Assembly: GCF_000972845.2 (NCBI RefSeq)
Contig: NC_040018.1
Coordinates: 17,698,444 to 17,762,443, forward strand
Length of the DNA stretch: 64,000 bases
DNA from: Larimichthys crocea
Lineage: Eukaryota; Chordata; Actinopteri; Sciaenidae
Direction of reading: 5' to 3'
Positions within the stretch are counted from its first letter, which is position 1; each line of letters starts with the position of its first letter. A model generated the notes under the pieces. The model had not been told where the DNA came from. It searched no databases and saw only the letters and a program-made list of their open reading frames with translations. Positions 25,198 through 38,900 of this stretch are shown here, one piece after another. Made by a program: the position numbers and the translations under genes.

Positions 25198-28100
25198 ATG
25201 TCCACCCAGATTTGTAGAGTGTTGGAGCTGATGATGCGCTCTTCTGGCTGCCCGGCCATCAGAAGCAGATCATGTTTACACAAGGCAGTGTTGGCTCCTG
25301 TAGCTGTCTCTGGCAGCTGTGTTCCTGGGTTTGCTGTGCTTCATAGAAGGGCATACAGCCTGGATTCACTCTCCTCAGGTCCTGGTCGGTTCACGTTTGG
25401 TCAAAGCTCCCAACAGCCCTGTGCAGAGAGGATATCCCCCTCCTCAGCACTCACACACAGGAATCTATCTGCTGTGGCTGTACAGGTAGGAAGTTATCTG
25501 AGTCTGTCTTCCACTGCAACTTGATGTGTGTGAAGTTCAAATGAAATGCATATCCTGTCTGGTGGACGTACTTATGCATAGTCAGTATATTACCTACTAG
25601 ATACAGACAGGGATCCTGCCACATGGGTCAACAGGGTCAGCAGAAAAATGTATTTTAGCCTCATGAAAAGGCCCACCTTAAAAAAAAATATATATATATA
25701 TACCCAATTGTGCTGCACACTATTCCGCCACAGATCAGCTGTTTGGATTAGAGTTACAGCTGAGCATCCAGAAAAACACAAACACGAAAACAGCGGCAAA
25801 GGTTTTGGTGACATTTAAACAATATGTTTCAAATATAGTTGATAATCTTCCAACCCATTTTCAAGCCTTTTGTGTTGGTTACAAGCAAAACAGCCCTTTT
25901 ACCTCATAAAACCTCTGCCATGTCTTGACTTTGCTTTATTATACTATTCATTTACCACTATGGTCTGATACACTGCCTACAGCTCTTTTTCCCTTATTGT
26001 TGAGGTGCACAACACACAGATCTGCTCTGAGCCTGCACCAGGCTCAATTGTTTTGCCCCAAACATCTTTGCTTAGTCCCCTTTTTTTGCTGTATTTCTCT
26101 GTAGTTCACTATTCACCAATTCTGCCCATGGGACCCCATCCTGGCAACTTGTCACTTTGTTTCTGGATGGCATTGATTGTTTACACTCTCTCTATGTGTG
26201 TATGTCCTTCTCCAGGGCCAGTGTCGTCCTCTGTGCCGGTATGACTTCCTTGACCTTGGGGAGGTAGAGGACAATGTACGCCGTGCTCAGGCCTGTAAAA
26301 AGATGAGACACTTCATAGTGGACCCAGACCTGGCTAAACTGGTAGCACAGCATCTCGGAGCTGAGGACTCTAAAACTGTTATCTTTGAATGTAATCCAGG
26401 TATGTTTTTGTGCAAGTCATAACACAGCTGTGGACATAAACTATGAAGTTCTTCTCTGAGTTTGTTCGTGTGTAACAAACTAAACTGTCATGTCTTTTTG
26501 ACTCGGATGCCATACTGTTATGTTTTCTAAGTTTGTGCACAATATTATTTTTGTTAGTGAAACAACAATAAATTGATTGTCTGTGGTTGTGTCTGCCTGC
26601 CTTTCTTAGGTCCTGGGGTGTTGACTAGAACACTGCTAAATGCCGGAGCTCAGAGAGTTGTGGCTCTTGAAGGGGACAGGTTCTTCTCACACGAGCTACA
26701 GGTAACACAAACTCCTCAAAGAATCAAATGACGTTTTGTGTCCTTACATGTTTAATAAATTGTTAGTGGTTATTTCCTCAATTATACTCTTTCCTTCTTG
26801 TGTAGTAGTTAAAAAAAATTTTGTTTTTTTGTTAGGAGTTGGAAAGTCATCTTGATGGTCAACTGGAAGTGGTTCATTGTGACTACTTCAGACTAGACCC
26901 CATTGGCTTTGGAAACCTTAAACCCCCTGTTATGTTCACTGACAAACTGTTCACTGACCTGGGAATATCAGAAGCCAGCTGGACTGATGGTAAGAAAAAA
27001 CACATGCGCACAGCTATGATGTAAATTCACACATACATGCACACAAAGAAACTTTTGTTTCTTTAGTTGAGCCTCTCAGGCTGCAAACAAATCCCACCTC
27101 CACCATGCAGTAAGTTTTATCCTACCATTTAGCAAAGCCATCAATCCTAAACAAAAACATTTATTTGGCAGCTCACAAATGTTTTTAGAATAAATAAGAA
27201 TTGAGCTTTCATACAATAACATTTTATTTAATAACCACTGTGCATTGCACGGTGTACTGTCCCTATGAAATGTTTTTTTGGTAATGTATTTGTGTGTGTG
27301 TCTCTAGACATCCCGGTGAAGGTGGTGGGCATCCTGCCTCTGCGTAATGAACGTAGCCTGCTGCTGAAGATGGTCTATTCTTTGTTTGAACGGCTGTCTA
27401 TCTACAGATATGGAAGAATAGAGCTCAACCTCTTCATGAGCGAAAAGGAATACCTGGTAAAGAACAAGAGCATCTAAACCTCCATCTGTAGAAAGGAGTA
27501 CCAGTTAATCTATCGATCACAAGCTAATAACCATGTGTGTGTTTTGTGTTCCTGAGGTGTAGATTATACCAAGACTCACACAGTTTTATAACAGCTCAAA
27601 GACATACTTGCTTACAGCTGCACTTGTCAGTACCATTCCTACAACACAGTCACTAGTTGAGGCTCAGGGAGTCTTGCATTTGGTAACGCAAATGAATCAA
27701 TACCTTGATTGTGTCTCCTATCAGAAACTGGTGTCACGTCCTGGTGAAATGATGCACTACAGAGCTTTCGGTGTCCTTTGGCAGATGGCCTGTGATATCG
27801 AACTACTGCACAAGGTACAGTATGAGGGAGAGTGATTATCCAAATCTATTAAAGCCAGCAAAAGCAGAGAAAAGGAATGTTACAATGTTTGTTTTGTGAG
27901 ACTTACTAAAACTTCTAAAGACTCTCCTAATTGTCAACTTCCTTCTCTCTGTCTGTGCAGGAGCCCTGGCAGTCATTTGTGATGTCTTCAAGACAGAATA
28001 TACCCAGTCCTAAGGGCAAGGTAAGTAAGAGAGCCGACTCAATAACAGCAGCATAAAGCTGATGGGTCTTGTCAATTTTAATATATTACATTACCCCTGA

Positions 28101-28637
28101 TCCTCTGCCTCTTTCTCCCTTCAGCTTCCCAATGACCACCTGTGCCTGGTGCGCCTGCGTCCACGGGCTGATTTGTTCTCTGCAGGCCTCACTCCTTCTA
28201 ATGCTTCCACTCTGCTCATGATGGTCAAACAGTGTCTGGCAAAGAGGAAGGTCAAGCTCATTGACAGACTAAAGTAAGCAATGCATATTTAAGCTATTTA
28301 GACAAGCCTGCAGCTAACACACTGCACACATTACAGCAGAGGACTGCTCTTAGACACATAAAGTGCATTGTTGTGGTTGTTTTACTGGACACGTATTCTG
28401 ACCTTGCTTATCCTTTCTCTCTTTGTGTTCTCTTTTTCTTTTTATAGCCTCTGGTCTCCAGATAGTGGGAGTAAGCTGTTAGCGGAGATGGGCATGCCGG
28501 AGGACATACTCACAGGCCATGTATATCCAGAGGAGTATCTTCGACTGTTTCAGCTGATGGACAAGAGTCAGGAGTTTACACAGAGCTGGCTTTATGAGGA
28601 GATACTGGAAAACACAGAGAGGGAGGGATGGGGCTAA
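25198..28637 (+). CDS. tfb2m: Mitochondrial transcription factor B2 (dimethyladenosine transferase 2), 9 coding exons
   Basis: Coding exons: 25198-25485, 26216-26399, 26610-26701, 26836-26989, 27308-27456, 27725-27814, 27961-28020, 28125-28273 and 28448-28637. They are in phase and encode 451 aa (human 396). The first exon is rich in Arg, Ser and Ala with no acidic run, as expected for a mitochondrial targeting region. Motif I of the KsgA/Dim1 methyltransferase fold is ECNPGPGVLTR (Glu154-Gly158 and on), followed by [27 protein letters not shown] and [14 protein letters not shown]. The end, [10 protein letters not shown], matches human. In vertebrates TFB2M works with TFAM and POLRMT to melt mitochondrial promoters; its rRNA dimethylase activity is weak. 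The longer N-terminus here is a teleost-type extension or a loose start choice. AATAAA at 29486 ends a 0.85-kb 3' UTR. Confidence 0.95.
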
Positions 28638-31600
28638 AATATATAAATTTACAGGTCATGTGTATAGTTCTCTTTTTTTTAGAAAATGAAATGCAAAAGT
28701 AAACAAAAACTTATTTAAAAAAGGGTCATTTAATATAAATAATCTGTGACTAGTGACATGGAGAAAAACAGAAGATGATTACATACAGAAACACAAAAAT
28801 AGCACAAGTAAAATTAATGCAGATGCCTACAAAATGCGTTTTTCTGTAGGGAGTGACTGAGATGGTGAAAGCATTTGACACTGAAATGACCCTCTGTGCT
28901 TTCCTGGAAGAGATTATCACGAGTTGAACTCTGAAGCAAATCCCCAAAAGTAATTCTTTTTGGGGCCTCATTTGATCATGTAAAAAGGAAGGGAAAACGC
29001 CTCATAGATGCACCATGTCATGCAAATGATGTTATAATTATAATTTAGGTGCATGTGCTCTGTGAATGATTGACTGATACAACTCGAGTTTTGCTGACGC
29101 AGCAACTGTGACCACAGTTTCACAAACCGACATACTTGGCGCAATAACAGCGCAGTAAGAAGGACGAAGTTTTCCACTGTATACTGTCATGGCTTGTATA
29201 TTTTTGTATAGTAATTATAAGCATAAACTGATTTAAATGTATGAAATGTCTTGTTTTATTGGCTGTGTACGTTGTGTGGCTTGTATAATTTAATCAAATC
29301 ATTAAATCATAATTTTGATACGTAGTGATTTGGATTGATCCGAGCCTTGTTTTGCTTTACTTACCAGGTTGCATACAGTGAAAACATTGTTTTGATCATA
29401 TGTTTCTATTTTTGGAGCGGGTGTGCCCACATGTCATGCAAACTTATGTCTTCATTTCACACATGTTAAGCAATAACACATCTGAAATAAATAAAATTTA
29501 ACTATGGACTATTTGTCAGCATCTTTTAAGAGTGGATTGAAGCTTCAGCATCACTTAAAAGTTGGCTTTGCAACACCATAAAGTGAAAATGGGTCATTTT
29601 TTTTAGAGAAAAGGCAGTGGATTAAACTGTTAAAAATCTCCATGCCATGAATAAAAATCCTCGTAGTGACAGTGTAAGGACGGAAGGTGGCGTTAGTGCG
29701 TGTTGGATGAGCAGCTTGTGCAGCAGCAGCAGCAGCAGCACAGGCCTGATGACAGCGGTAGCAACGACCCCTGACCGTCTGTTTGAAACCTCCTGTCATT
29801 AACAACATCCACAGCAAGTGGCCGATGCTCGAGCCTTCACCTATCAGTCAAGCTTTGTTTTTTTTAAAGCTGTAAGTATAATTTAAACCCGTTCACTATG
29901 GCAGAAAGGTGCGATGGTTTGAAAGCTAGTGGATTATTGTGTTTGTTTTAAAGGTTTCCGCCGCGGTGTGCTGCCCAGATGTGTCTACTATACTCGGCTA
30001 GCTCACGTTAGCATACAGTAGTTACATTACGTTACGTTAAAGCTACCTAATGTGTCTGTGTGAGGTTAGTGTGACAGTCTGCCGCTGTTTAGCTTCACTG
30101 ACGGACAGTCATTAGCTCTTAAACATTTAATGAAACATGTACAACACAAGCCTGTTAGGCTGGCGTAACGTTAAATAAACATTGTGCTTGAACGGTAACG
30201 ATAGCGACCGAGCTAACCTCCTGCTTCTTTAATCAAACCCAGGCTAGGTTAATTAGCCAACCAGCTACTAACCAGTACAAAGTGAGAGAGAGGACAGTCC
30301 TTGTCTGCTGTCACCGCATGTGTGACCTGTGTCATGTACGTGTAAAGGGTCCAGCATGAGCTGACGTTAAATATACGTCTGTACATGGCGTTAAATCAAA
30401 CTTTTAGGTCTAGGTTTGTTAGACAGATCTTTCGGTATCTGACCCACAGCCAAGCCCCACCTCTTTGAGTCACCAGGGTGCAGTTACTGCGATAGTTTAC
30501 GTCTCATGTGCTACGTTTTTAGTGAGTATGCATGTAAACACTGACAGTCAGTGTCATGTGTCTCTAGTCCTCGTAGTGGCCTCTCACTGGACAAAGGTGG
30601 AAGAAACTTCTACACCTTTTTTTTTTTTTTCTATTTGTCCTTTTGGCTGACTTCCCCTTGTCTTCCATTTGTCCTTTCTCCTGTCTTTTATTATTTATGG
30701 TCCCCTGTGGAGTAGAGCACAGACAAAAAAGAGGACAGGATGGATTTTTGTGTGGACAGATGGCTCTGGGGGAGAGAGAGACAGGTTACTGTAGACACAA
30801 AGAAAACCCACCCAAAAAGCATCACAGGTACAATAACATCTGTGTGTGTGTGTGTAATCTGGAGATCGTTGTTGCATAAGCCTCAACGTCACAGTTGTTT
30901 GTCATCACCTGGGACTGTTTTATTTTCTAGAGGGACCTCAGTGTAATTAGACTCCAAAACAGACCCTCATCCCCATACTGGGTTTTATTTGTATCTCAAA
31001 GCCATGCTAATATCTACCCATTGGGATCGAGCACATATCCACAGGGTGTTGTCTTATATTAGAATATGTAAAGCTTATGCAACCCAAAGATCATTACAGC
31101 GTCATCCAATAGGTTCTTACCTCTCTTTGGAGACAGCCTTCCTCTGCACTGATTCGTTCGTGGACTCATTCCCCGAGGTATTACTCTCTGACATTTATAC
31201 GTGTTACAAAATTTTTGAGTTTTAATGAGAATATGGACACACAGGGAACCAAAATTGTGCTACGTGTGTTTGTCTTCGTTTGGACGAGTCTTACAGAAAG
31301 CAATACGTGGTTGCAAGGAAGAACAATGAACTTGGTGCTGCAGCAAGGACGGCCTTATTCCTCTGAGATAGGCCTTCATTAGCCTGGATGTGTGTATTTG
31401 TGGAAGCTATGGGGTGAAAATATCACCAAAAATACTAAAACTGTTACGTTGAAATGACTAGTTAGGGTACCGCTGTGCATATTGTACCCAGGGATGTAGG
31501 ATAAAGTCAGTGTAATGTTCTCAGAGGATTCATTTGTGTGTTTGTCGGAGGTACATTACATAGAAACATATTAAACTTTTAGATGATTTCACTTGATAAC

Positions 31601-32849
31601 AATGGGTGGAGTTATGTTTCAGTGCCATACTTAATTTTACAGTCTATACCCTCAGTGAGTGAACCTAACCAAGCAACCTAACTGAGTTTTTGTACCTGTC
31701 AGTGTTGGTGTTCAGTCTCTGAGTCAGCTGTTAACATTGATAACGCAGTTAAATTAAAAAGCATGCTGTTGCACAACACCGGTTTAGGCTGCACACTGAT
31801 TTACCAGTTTGTGTACTTGCACTGCATGACCTGCAATGAATCTTGCCTTTGGGAAGCTTATAATTTCCACTGTCAGGAAAGTGTTGGTTTAACTCTGTGT
31901 TACTTTCTGAGGCTTTTGTCGTTCCCAACCTTTTTTTTTTTTTAGACCAAGGGGAGAGATTCACAGATTAACAATAAAAACCTTTTCTATGTGAATTTAT
32001 GATTCCTATAAATCAGTTGGGCTTTAGTATTTTGTAGTGTTGCTGTTTTGGATTACACTGTGTTATAGTTTATAGTATTTTGTCTGTCCAGTGTACGTAA
32101 ATAGAAGTGGACAATATATGATTTATTGCATCTCAGTGTAATAACATCTCTGTCACTCGTATCCCTTATTTTGTTTTAAGTTTTATACTCTAGGTTCACA
32201 TGATTAATTGTCACTGTTACTTTGTTTACGTTAACGCTCTCCCCTATGTCATAGATCATTTTACAATTAACATTAACATAGCCAACTTGTAAAGTATCTT
32301 AATTCCACTGTCTTTATTTTTCCAGTTCTCGGTCTTGCTCTCTGTAATTAATGTTTCATGTCTCAGTTGCTGATTCTGCAAAAGCTATTGTCGTTGAAAT
32401 GTTACACCTGAATCTTAAGAATTTGACATTTAGATCGCCCCTTGATCTTAGTTCTTGTGGGCTTGTAGAAACAGGTATTATTTACAGATTAAAGGACACT
32501 ATTTTGCTGTAGATTAGGGAGTGAGCCAATGTTAACCAATTTAATCCCCCTTAGCCACACTCACAGTTAGGGCTTTCTTACAGGTTTAGGACTTGTACAG
32601 AGGTTTCCGTTGTTTGTTTTATTGTTTTTTGCATTCAGGTTTTTCAGTCAGGTTTGTATCTTTAGGCTTAGTGAAAATGTTCTGAAATCTGATTGCTATG
32701 TAAGTTGTTGGTAGACAACTGAGGAATGACGCTAAACTTGTTTCACATCTCTCCCTTTCCCTCTCTCACTGCCGTCTGACCTTATCTGTGTTTCTCATAC
32801 TTTCTGTGATTCGTGACACCCTGTGGTTTGTCTCACTCTGTCTTTGCAG
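28638..32849. other. tfb2m 3' UTR, intergenic gap and cnst 5' non-coding region
   Basis: No protein-coding exon is supported here. The first 0.85 kb is the tfb2m 3' UTR. A short CAG run (29719-29740) begins a somewhat CpG-richer zone to about 30190. From there to 32849 the sequence is AT-rich and behaves like intron 1 of cnst. Poly-T runs occur at 30619-30631 and 31931-31943. Confidence 0.55.
29680..29872 (+). promoter_or_regulatory. cnst: Candidate cnst promoter / non-coding exon 1
   Basis: This CpG-richer segment ends in a good splice donor (AAAGCT|GTAAGTA, near 29872). The next usable acceptor on the same strand is TTTGCAG at 32849, just before the exon with the cnst start codon. A first non-coding exon here would give an intron of about 3 kb. 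It rests only on base composition and one donor site. Confidence 0.35.
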
Positions 32850-32925
32850 GCTTGAAGAAGGGCTTGTCCAATCTGCAGCACTGACCTTCAGGCTGAAAGG
32901 TCAAACACTGTGAGGTTGTTGCCAG

Positions 32926-35900
32926 ATGGATCATGGTGGTGAGTGTTTTAAATTTCACCAAAGCATAACACAAAATATAAGCTCAACAGACTTAATTCAC
33001 AGTAAAAGCACATCACCTAAATCTGATGAAAATGCTGAAGCTGGATGATGTTTCTTTTTTATGCTGTGGTTGCTTTGATTTAAACTCCAGCTGACCTGTA
33101 AATATGGAGTCAAAATCAACTGAATTACATTCATAAGTGTATGAATTTATGTTTCTTTTTTTTATGGGGGGGGAGGACTTTCCTACTTTATTACAATTAT
33201 TTTAGTTTCATCTGATTCTTTATTTGACCTCCAGGTCAGTTTGAGAGGGAGGGCAGAGTAATGTCCCAGGTCCAGGTGGGCGGTGTTGACCTCTGTGATA
33301 ACCTGCCCAGCCCTGAAGCTCTCACTGCCCAAACTCGAAATCTCAATGAGACAAACGCGCTCACACAGCCTCAGAGTCTCAGCAACAATGAGAAGGTCAT
33401 GGAGGAGGACCAGGAAAAGGAAGGATATATGAGAAGAAGCAGAGGGGAAGAGGAGGAAGACATTGATGAGGTGATGAAGGAAGAAGAAGAGGACATGTCA
33501 GAGGGATCAAGTTCTTTAATTCGCTGCCAGTCTCCAGACACGCCGATGACTGACTCCTCCTATTCAGAAACTGGTAGGAAACACACACACACGAAAGAGA
33601 AACTCATTATAGACAGGCATCAACACACACTTTCACACACCGGCGCTGTTTCAAGTGTTTGCTTCTAACTTTTTTTTTTGATGAAAGTAAACTATTAGGC
33701 CATTTACTGGCAGTATAACAAAACAACAGCTGTGCATATTATTAACTTATTAAGTTGATGATGTGTGCCTATTTGCACATCAACAAACACGAGCAATATT
33801 AGTATCCATTTGTAGCTGTTTTTTCTGGCCATCTGATGATGACCTGATCTTTTCAAGTCTAACTTCTGAAAAAATAGTTGCTCAGCTTTCTTTGGCTGCC
33901 GTTTGTCACTGGGGAGATACAGTATAGTGACTTTTTCAGTCCATTAAAACAGCCAGCTGCTGCTGCAGGAAACAAGCCTGCTGATAGTGAGTGACTGAGA
34001 TGAAACTATACAGAAATCAGTCAAGGTTAAATGTGATCCTCCATCAAATGTAGGGTAGGAATGTTATGTTTGGCAGTGCAAGATTAGGTACTTTTTAACT
34101 ATAAGAAACACTCGCTGTGATGTCACTGAGTTTTAGCTTTCACTGCTTTACTCTGATCAAGAAGCAACCGTGCATCGTAATGAAGGCCACCGCTCGGGTC
34201 AGCCTCTAGCCTTTTGTGTGTTTTTCTTATAATAATCTGTGTTTGTCAAAACAAACAAATAAAACCAGAATATATCTCACATGTTTACACACAATTCCCT
34301 GTTTTAGTACGCATGTACATGTGTGAACCACCTGTTTTTTCAGGTGTTCTCTGAGGTTTATGGAGCTCCATTCCCCCAAAAGACTTACCTTATATCTTGT
34401 ATCTAACATCTGAAGCAATCCATCTGTTTGTCTATGGATTAGACTGCTTCATTGTTATTATATTCCTGTACTAATTACCAGTCAAGGTGGTTGATTCTCT
34501 TCAGCTGCTTAATCTTAATCCTAAATGTAATTGTCAGTGTTGGAGGCACAGTGCTTAACTCAGTCCGTTATACACCTGTGTTCTCACGAGTTTAAACAGC
34601 TGTTTGTCAGTCATGTTTCAGCGTGTTCACTGTGCTCTAGTTATTCTCTGTCTTCCTCTCATCTCCCTGCTGCTCTCTTTCCCTCTAGGCAGTCTATTGG
34701 AGGCTCCTTATCCCTTCAGCCCTGGGACCAGCCCGGAGCCTACATCCCCTGTCATTCCAGTTGTCAGCTCAGAAACTCCATATCCAATCAGTCAAGTGGC
34801 ACTGAGCCAGAGTGATGTCAAAGTGGAGTCTCACGCCTCCAACACTGAATCAGGTGCCTCCCACAGAGAGTCCATTACACTGGGACCCAACTTCACCACA
34901 GGGCCTATAGATTACACTCCAGTAACTGTGACCTCAGACATGAGGCCTACCAGCCCACCTAGGCCTGCATGTATCACAGAAGCTACAGACACAGGAACAA
35001 AAAAATCTAACTTCATTACAGAACAACATACCTCATCCACAGAGCCCGTCTTCAACCGGGGAGTAGCCAGTTCATGTGCAGGACCTGTCACCTCAACTGC
35101 AGAGACAGTAACTGCTTGCACCACCTCTATTGATTCCACTGCTATGAGTGCAACGGCAGGACTCCTTACCTTCACCACAGGGCCTACGACTACTGGTACA
35201 GAAGCCATTTCCACTACAGGACATATGACCTCAATTTGGGAACAAATTACCTCCGCTCCAGTGCCCACTTGTTTCTCAGTATCCTCCTGCGCCACAGGGC
35301 CCATTCCAAGCCCTGCTCTGCTAGAGTCTCTTGAGCAGTTGGCACAAAGAGGAGATGACACTCACCTTCCACAGTACCTTCACCAGGTAACCTGTTTGTC
35401 TTGCTTCTGGCATATCTCGGATACTGAGAGCTGTGTATCAGCAGCCACTCACTTGAACAAACACACTTGTATTTAATGGTTTCTTAGTTTCTAAGTTTTT
35501 TCTTTCTGTCTTTCTGTCTCTTTAAAATCTTGCTCTTCACACTAGTGAAGTTAAATCACTGTTATCCACTCAGCCCCATAATCAGAACAGCACTTTGTAC
35601 CCGGGGGCATGGGCGTCTTCAGTGTCTATAAACACAAATACAGACATGCACACAAGTTCACAGATTAGCCACACTACACCAAACACACATGTACCTGCTC
35701 CTCTCTCACACACACAGATATGCATGACTGGACATGTATGTTATAGGGTGTGTGAATGTTTCTGTCAGATTGATTTATACATGACTCCAGCAGACACACA
35801 TGAGCTATGCTTACTTCCAGGCAAACAGGTGTGTGTGTGTGTGTGTGTGTGTGTCTGTGCATGAGTTGTAGAGATTGAGAACGTGAGTAGGCATCTGAAC

Positions 35901-38900
35901 ACACACACATGTGTGTCTTGGATGAGTTTATGAATGATGTAGTAATCTTATTTAAGTTATTAAAATAAACTGCTAACAGGTTTTTAGGAAAAAAGAGCGT
36001 GGGAGAGAGAGGCAGGGATCACATGTGACCAGAGGTTTTTGAAGCCAACACGATTAGCATAGATATGAATTGTTGGACAGCCAACAAAGAAAGTCAGTGC
36101 AGAGGGCCAAAGAATGGACACATTGTTCAGACTTCATTGAGAAACATGTCCAGAAAAAATACAAAGAGATTTGTTTTATATTTAGTTTATAATCGGTTTA
36201 ATTTGTTGTATCCACTCCACGCCACACTAGTCAAAAATCCTCCAAAATACCACATTAAGACACCAAAATTAAAAACCGATGTGATTTCTCTAAGAATTGC
36301 ATTTTCTGACTGAATGGCAAGCACGCCTAGTTTAATAGCTGCTCAGATTCCCCCTTATTGACAATATAACCTTGAAACACAGACCTCCTCTGAATGTCTT
36401 CAGTCTGTAGTTTGAGCTTGTACAGTTTCATGAGGCTGTGATTATCCTAGAGGTCACAATAGATCATTTTATACAGTCAGCCCAAGTTTCAAAAACTGCT
36501 CTCACTACAGTTATGTTGTATGGGGACTAACGTCATCACACATGAATACACTTACTCAGTGAATCCACAAGAGTTTCAGCTTTCCAGTCATACCCAATTT
36601 ATGCATTTCTTATACTGTTCAGGGACCCCAGTGTGCAGAAATATTCAAATACACTGGACAAAAATAACGCATTTATACTGTATGCAAATACCTGCATGTG
36701 TTTTGCCCAAAGCTGCATGAGATTAGCGTTAAGTGGGCATGTCTGTAAAGGTGACAGTTGTGGGTACCTATAGTGCCCGTATTCATTTAGATATTTTGAG
36801 AGGTCAAGGGGCAGCATTGAAAATGGCCATGCCATGTTTTTTTCCCTTGCCAAAACATGGAGTTGGCGAGGGTTGGCATCAATATTTGCAGTAGAGCTTT
36901 CATATGATATCAGTATCTTCACTCTAACTTTCCTCTCAAAAGACAGTCCACACAGAGTGGGAGAGGTTAAATGTGTTTTATGTCACAAATGTGTGACAAG
37001 ATCACAAACATTCTCATCAATATCTTCAAGGTAGAGTGAAATTTATAAACTAGTTGTCTTTTCACATCATTTTTGGCGGGGTCTAAAGTTGGACTAAAAT
37101 TATGTGGATATGTGTGTCGTGGTGTAACTGATGTTAAGAAACAGACAAATTTAAACTTTTGTCAGTGCAGTTACCTTTTAGAGGCCGTTCAGTCGTCACC
37201 GCCCCTCACTTCATTAGAAATGCGAGCGCCTCCCCTCCTTTCCTCCTCCTCTCTCTGCCTCACACACACACACACACACACGCACGCGAGCACACACACT
37301 TCTCTTGTTCTGTGATCAGCTGAGCAGCATGAAAGCAACACTTGCTGAAGAGAGGTAGAGTGTCTATCATGGTCTCTTATTTTTCTGTCTTGCTTTTCAC
37401 TCTCACTCTTGCTAACCCGCTCAATTATTTTATTTGGTTTCTGGGATCAGATTCTTTTCTCTGTCATAGTTAATGATTATAGAAGACATTGCAACAGGAG
37501 CAGCACAGTCACAGCTCTGTGTAGTGTGGTGTTTCTATATCTTGGGTATTTTCTACTCTGTCAGATCACATCAGCAGTATGAATATTTTAAGTCCACTCA
37601 GTCTAGTTTCAGATAGCTGAGCCGGTTTCCTCTATAGCTTCTGTGACATAACTGATTTGATAAAAGCGAAATCTTTATTAAAAGTTGTTCTCTCTCTCTC
37701 TCTCTTTCTCTGCAGATTGCTGAGGCCTTTGTCCTTCATGAAGACTGTATCCTTATTCTTATGTCTGAGTGTATTGGAGTTAGTTGGTCGAATTAAGCTT
37801 TTATCTCCATTTTGTGCTTATCTCTTGTGCGCTTACCTTGCTGTTTGTCCACACAGGATTTTGCAGTGCAGATTGAATGAATTACTCGATACCTCACTTA
37901 CTTTACAGATAGTGATCTTAGGGTTAGGGGAAAGAGTAGACCGAGTGGAAAAGAGAACAGCGTAGGAGAAAGGGAGAAGGACGCATGATAAGGCAATCAT
38001 AAAGAGGGGTAATTACAGAAGGTAATCAGAGAGAGGAAAAACAGAATTAGCTGAGCTGGCTTATGCAGAATGCCCAGAGGCTGATGTGGCAAAGCAGCAG
38101 AGAGAAAGTAAGCACACACACAGAGGGAAGCTAGTCATACAGATTAAAACTATTTTGTGACATGACAGGAAAGGAAGTATAATGATTGTTAACAATAATT
38201 ATGACACAAAAATCTTTTTTTAGTAAAATAGTAATATACTAAACAGCTGAACGTTTTAGCTGTTTGCAAATGAAAGGGTGATCCATTATGCAGATCCTCA
38301 GGCTTAACGAAAGAGCTTTCTGTTTTGAAATTGAAATGTTGATTGTCACTGCACAGTGCATACACACAGGCAGACAGGCACACTCACAGGAAGAGACACC
38401 CTCATGCAAATGGACTGAAACGCTTACACTCCATAAAGACAAGGTATAAAACAGGGTAGAGTAGCAGGAAGGGATGGGAAGAAGAAAGGCAGGAGAGCGT
38501 GCCTGAGAAAGAAATGGAAATATTGACAGGAGGTTTAATCAGAGGGAAGACACGCAGTTGGAGGGAAGAAATGGAAGAGGGAAAGAATAGGGAAAGCTAG
38601 CTTAGCTATGTCAAGCATGTATAGATGGTTAGTAAGAGAGATAGAGAAAGCATTGAGCCATGTCAAAGAAGGATTGTGTTTTGGCTGCTCATATCCATAA
38701 ACATGAGAGTCTGCATCCTGGAGTGCTTTCTCCCTCTATCTCCTTTGGCTTGACTCTGTTTCCTCCTCTCCTTCTCTGTCTGTCTATTTGTCCTCCTCGC
38801 TTTCTTTTCTCTCTCTACCGTCTGTCGCTGTAATGCCTCGTGAGCAGAAAACCAAGAGAGTTTTAGAGTTAATGCGTTTTTTTTTTTTAAACTAACCGTT

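Noticed and set aside
34912..35361. 149-codon minus-strand frame opposite cnst exon 3
   Set aside because: It is the antisense of the Thr/Ser-rich exon; the sense frame has correct splice sites and homology at its 3' end.
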